Positions 39,144 to 40,217 of a DNA stretch of 40,217 nucleotides are shown here, one piece after another (positions within the stretch are counted from its first letter, which is position 1; the number at the start of each line of letters is the position of its first letter). Position numbers and translations under genes: made by a program. Origin of the DNA: a bacterium (GTDB lineage: Bacteria; Patescibacteriota; Doudnabacteria; UBA920); assembly GCA_021847435.1 (NCBI GenBank), contig JAJZRC010000004.1:1-40217 (forward strand), read 5' to 3'. The notes below the pieces were generated by a model. It made no database searches. It was given only the letters and a program-made list of their open reading frames with translations, and had not been told where the DNA came from.

Positions 39144-39695
39144 ATGGGAAAGAGGAATTTTTGTCTTACCCCGCCGCCGGTTCGCCCCAAAAAGGCAGCG
39201 GCCAAGCGGAAACCTTCCGGCAAACCATGCTACGGCGTGTCCTTTAAGGGCAAGCCGTTTGGCATAACCTACACGCACCAGGGCGAAAACAGGGCCGTTT
39301 CCAACGTCCTGTACCGAAACCGCATGCTGTTTGAAAAACAGGGCCTGGCCTTGTCCGAGGCTAAAAAGCAGATGGCTGCCGTCCGGCTCAATAACCCCGA
39401 CGAATGGAAAGGCAAACTCAAGCCGGCTAAGCCGAAGTTGCTCTGGCAGCCGCTGAGAAACGGCCGCCCCATTGCAGACAGACCCGCTACCCGCGCGGTT
39501 TCCGCTGCCCAGGCTGCGGACAATGCCTGGTTCGCAATGTGCAGGCCGGATCTGCGCGAGGCCACGGAGGAGGACAAGAGGATATACCGCGAGGAGATGG
39601 CCGCGCGTCCGGTATTCGGCCAGGAGCGCCAGCGCCGCCATGGGGCATTGCGCAAACTCAGTCATGTTCAGCAGTCCAGCCTCTTTCCGCACTGA
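39144..39695 (+). CDS. Basic hypothetical protein with a very strong ribosome site
   Basis: About 183 residues, strongly basic, without signal peptide or membrane helix. No family is recognised. Notable parts are the Pro/Lys-rich N-terminus (CLTPPPVRPKKAAAKRKPSG), a short beta-like stretch YGVSFKGKPFGITYTHQGEN, and helical segments with many Lys and Arg; a nucleic-acid-binding role is possible. AAGGAGGT (39133-39140), four bases before the ATG at 39144, is one of the few perfect Shine-Dalgarno sites in the window. It forms its own unit, closed by a strong terminator. Confidence 0.65.
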   Translation: MGKRNFCLTPPPVRPKKAAAKRKPSGKPCYGVSFKGKPFGITYTHQGENRAVSNVLYRNRMLFEKQGLALSEAKKQMAAVRLNNPDEWKGKLKPAKPKLLWQPLRNGRPIADRPATRAVSAAQAADNAWFAMCRPDLREATEEDKRIYREEMAARPVFGQERQRRHGALRKLSHVQQSSLFPH

Positions 39696-39701
39696 TTGCG
39701 G

Positions 39702-39746
39702 GGGCCGCGAATTTCCATGATCGGAAATTCGCGGCCCTTTTGCTTT
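39702..39746 (+). terminator. Strong terminator after the basic hypothetical gene
   Basis: A perfect 15-bp inverted repeat, GGGCCGCGAATTTCC (from 39702) with GGAAATTCGCGGCCC (39723-39737), then TTTTGCTTTTT. Confidence 0.9.
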
Positions 39747-39790
39747 TTATCGCGCCGCATTTGGGTTATAATTATATCAAGGAGCAATTA

Positions 39791-40087
39791 ATGGCAATAA
39801 TATCAAGTTCAATAATCTATCAGCTTGCTGTTATACTTGGCCTGATCAATCTGGCAACTTTTATGATGGTTGGCTGGGATAAGCGCAGAAGCCTTAAGCA
39901 GGCAGATCGCCTGCCCGAAGCCTTGTTGTTTTTTGCCGCAACAGCTTTCGGGTCTTTGGGAGTTTTTTTGGGCATGTTTGCGTTCCGCCACAAGACCCGC
40001 AAAATTTATTTTCCTTTGGGGATAGGCCTGTTGCTCGGCCAGCAGGCTTGGCTGCTTTACCTGTCTTATTCAAATATAAAATTTTAA
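39791..40087 (+). CDS. DUF1294 family membrane protein
   Basis: A 98-residue protein with about three membrane helices and the DUF1294 pattern: GWDKRRSLKQADRLPEALLF, AFGSLGVFLGMFAFRHKTRK, then IYFPLGIGLLLGQ. Function is unknown; in other proteins the domain is often joined to a cold-shock domain. The ATG at 39791 has AAGGAG (39779-39784) at good spacing, and a TATAAT (39767-39772) lies just upstream, so this start is preferred over the longer upstream frame. R1 copy 7 begins four bases after the stop. Confidence 0.85.
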   Translation: MAIISSSIIYQLAVILGLINLATFMMVGWDKRRSLKQADRLPEALLFFAATAFGSLGVFLGMFAFRHKTRKIYFPLGIGLLLGQQAWLLYLSYSNIKF

Positions 40088-40090
40088 TAC

Positions 40091-40217
40091 TAGGACTTAC
40101 GCTCTTGCCGCTTTAGACCCGGCAAAGCCGGGTCAGCAAGCGGCTTTGGCCAATTTTTTCGTTATTTTCCTGCGGTTTTTATCGGCGTAGCCTGGCTACG
40201 CCTCCAAAAATCCTCGG
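40091..40217 (+). mobile_element. R1 MITE-like element, copy 7, cut by the window end
   Basis: Begins TAGGACTTACGC after AATAC (40086-40090) and matches copies 3 and 5, with hairpin ACCCGGC-AAA-GCCGGGT inside GCCGCTT/AAGCGGC. The right end lies outside the window. If the family rule holds, AATAC should recur just after it. Confidence 0.88.

Noticed and set aside
39123-39692. Minus-strand 189-codon frame opposite the basic hypothetical gene
   Set aside because: The plus-strand frame has a perfect ribosome site and its own terminator, while the minus frame has neither. Openness on both strands follows from GC-rich codons.

Overview
This 40.2 kb window reads as a bacterial chromosome fragment. 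It is most consistent with a Candidate Phyla Radiation (Patescibacteria) lineage such as Parcubacteria or Doudnabacteria. That placement is an inference from the gene mix (minimal PilB/C/M/N/O operon, TrmB-type regulator, AI-2E transporter, HMA/SafE/cupredoxin proteins), the rarity of Shine-Dalgarno sites, several leaderless or near-leaderless promoters, and dispersed short palindromic repeats. TGA is used as a stop codon, so a code-25 lineage is excluded.

Layout. 1-3543: end of a surface-glycan cluster (FkbM methyltransferase, GT2 glycosyltransferase, polyprenyl-phosphate sugar phosphotransferase), with an AbiEii-type toxin-antitoxin pair lodged between a truncated and an intact GT2 start. 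3814-9496: type IV pilus operon pilB-pilC-pilM-pilN-pilO plus a small membrane protein, closed by a terminator. 9500-13700: tRNA-Arg(TCG), a phosphoribosyltransferase, two membrane proteins, a TrmB regulator and tRNA-Lys(CTT), separated by repeats. 13795-19080: holA, a secreted coiled-coil protein, typA and an AI-2E family transporter. 19140-27405: a P2-type cation ATPase, then zwf, small genes, a methyltransferase, gnd, a secreted glycosidase-like protein and a transglutaminase-like protein. 27407-30063 (minus strand): a bacillithiol-type operon, bshA and bshB preceded by a half-length BshC-like gene. 30583-39080: a copper-handling locus with a CsoR-family repressor and palindromic operator, a Cys/His/Met-rich membrane protein, an HMA-SafE-cupredoxin fusion, HMA chaperones, a CPC copper ATPase with an unusual C-terminal extension, a Met-rich protein and a second SafE-cupredoxin protein. 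39144-40087: a basic orphan protein and a DUF1294 protein.

The most striking thing is two families of small non-coding repeats. R1 (seven copies, 95-216 bp; the seventh runs off the window) has terminal inverted repeats TAGGACTTACGC and a 5-bp target duplication at all six complete copies, so it behaves as a MITE. Its central hairpin varies in sequence but stays paired. R2 (four copies, about 175 bp) starts and ends with TTTATT and also shows compensatory changes in its stems. One R1 is nested in the end of an R2. One R1 split the 3' end of the copper ATPase gene, and removing it with one 5-bp duplicate restores the frame into a second copy of a tandem C-terminal domain. Another R1 sits in the typA leader.

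Best candidates for new biology: (1) the copper ATPase with a ninth membrane helix and a tandem, probably extracytoplasmic, domain in a locus built from HMA, SafE and cupredoxin parts; (2) the half-length BshC-like enzyme completing a three-gene bacillithiol-type operon; (3) the R1 and R2 elements, with covarying hairpins and a shared 20-bp palindrome present in some copies and absent from others.
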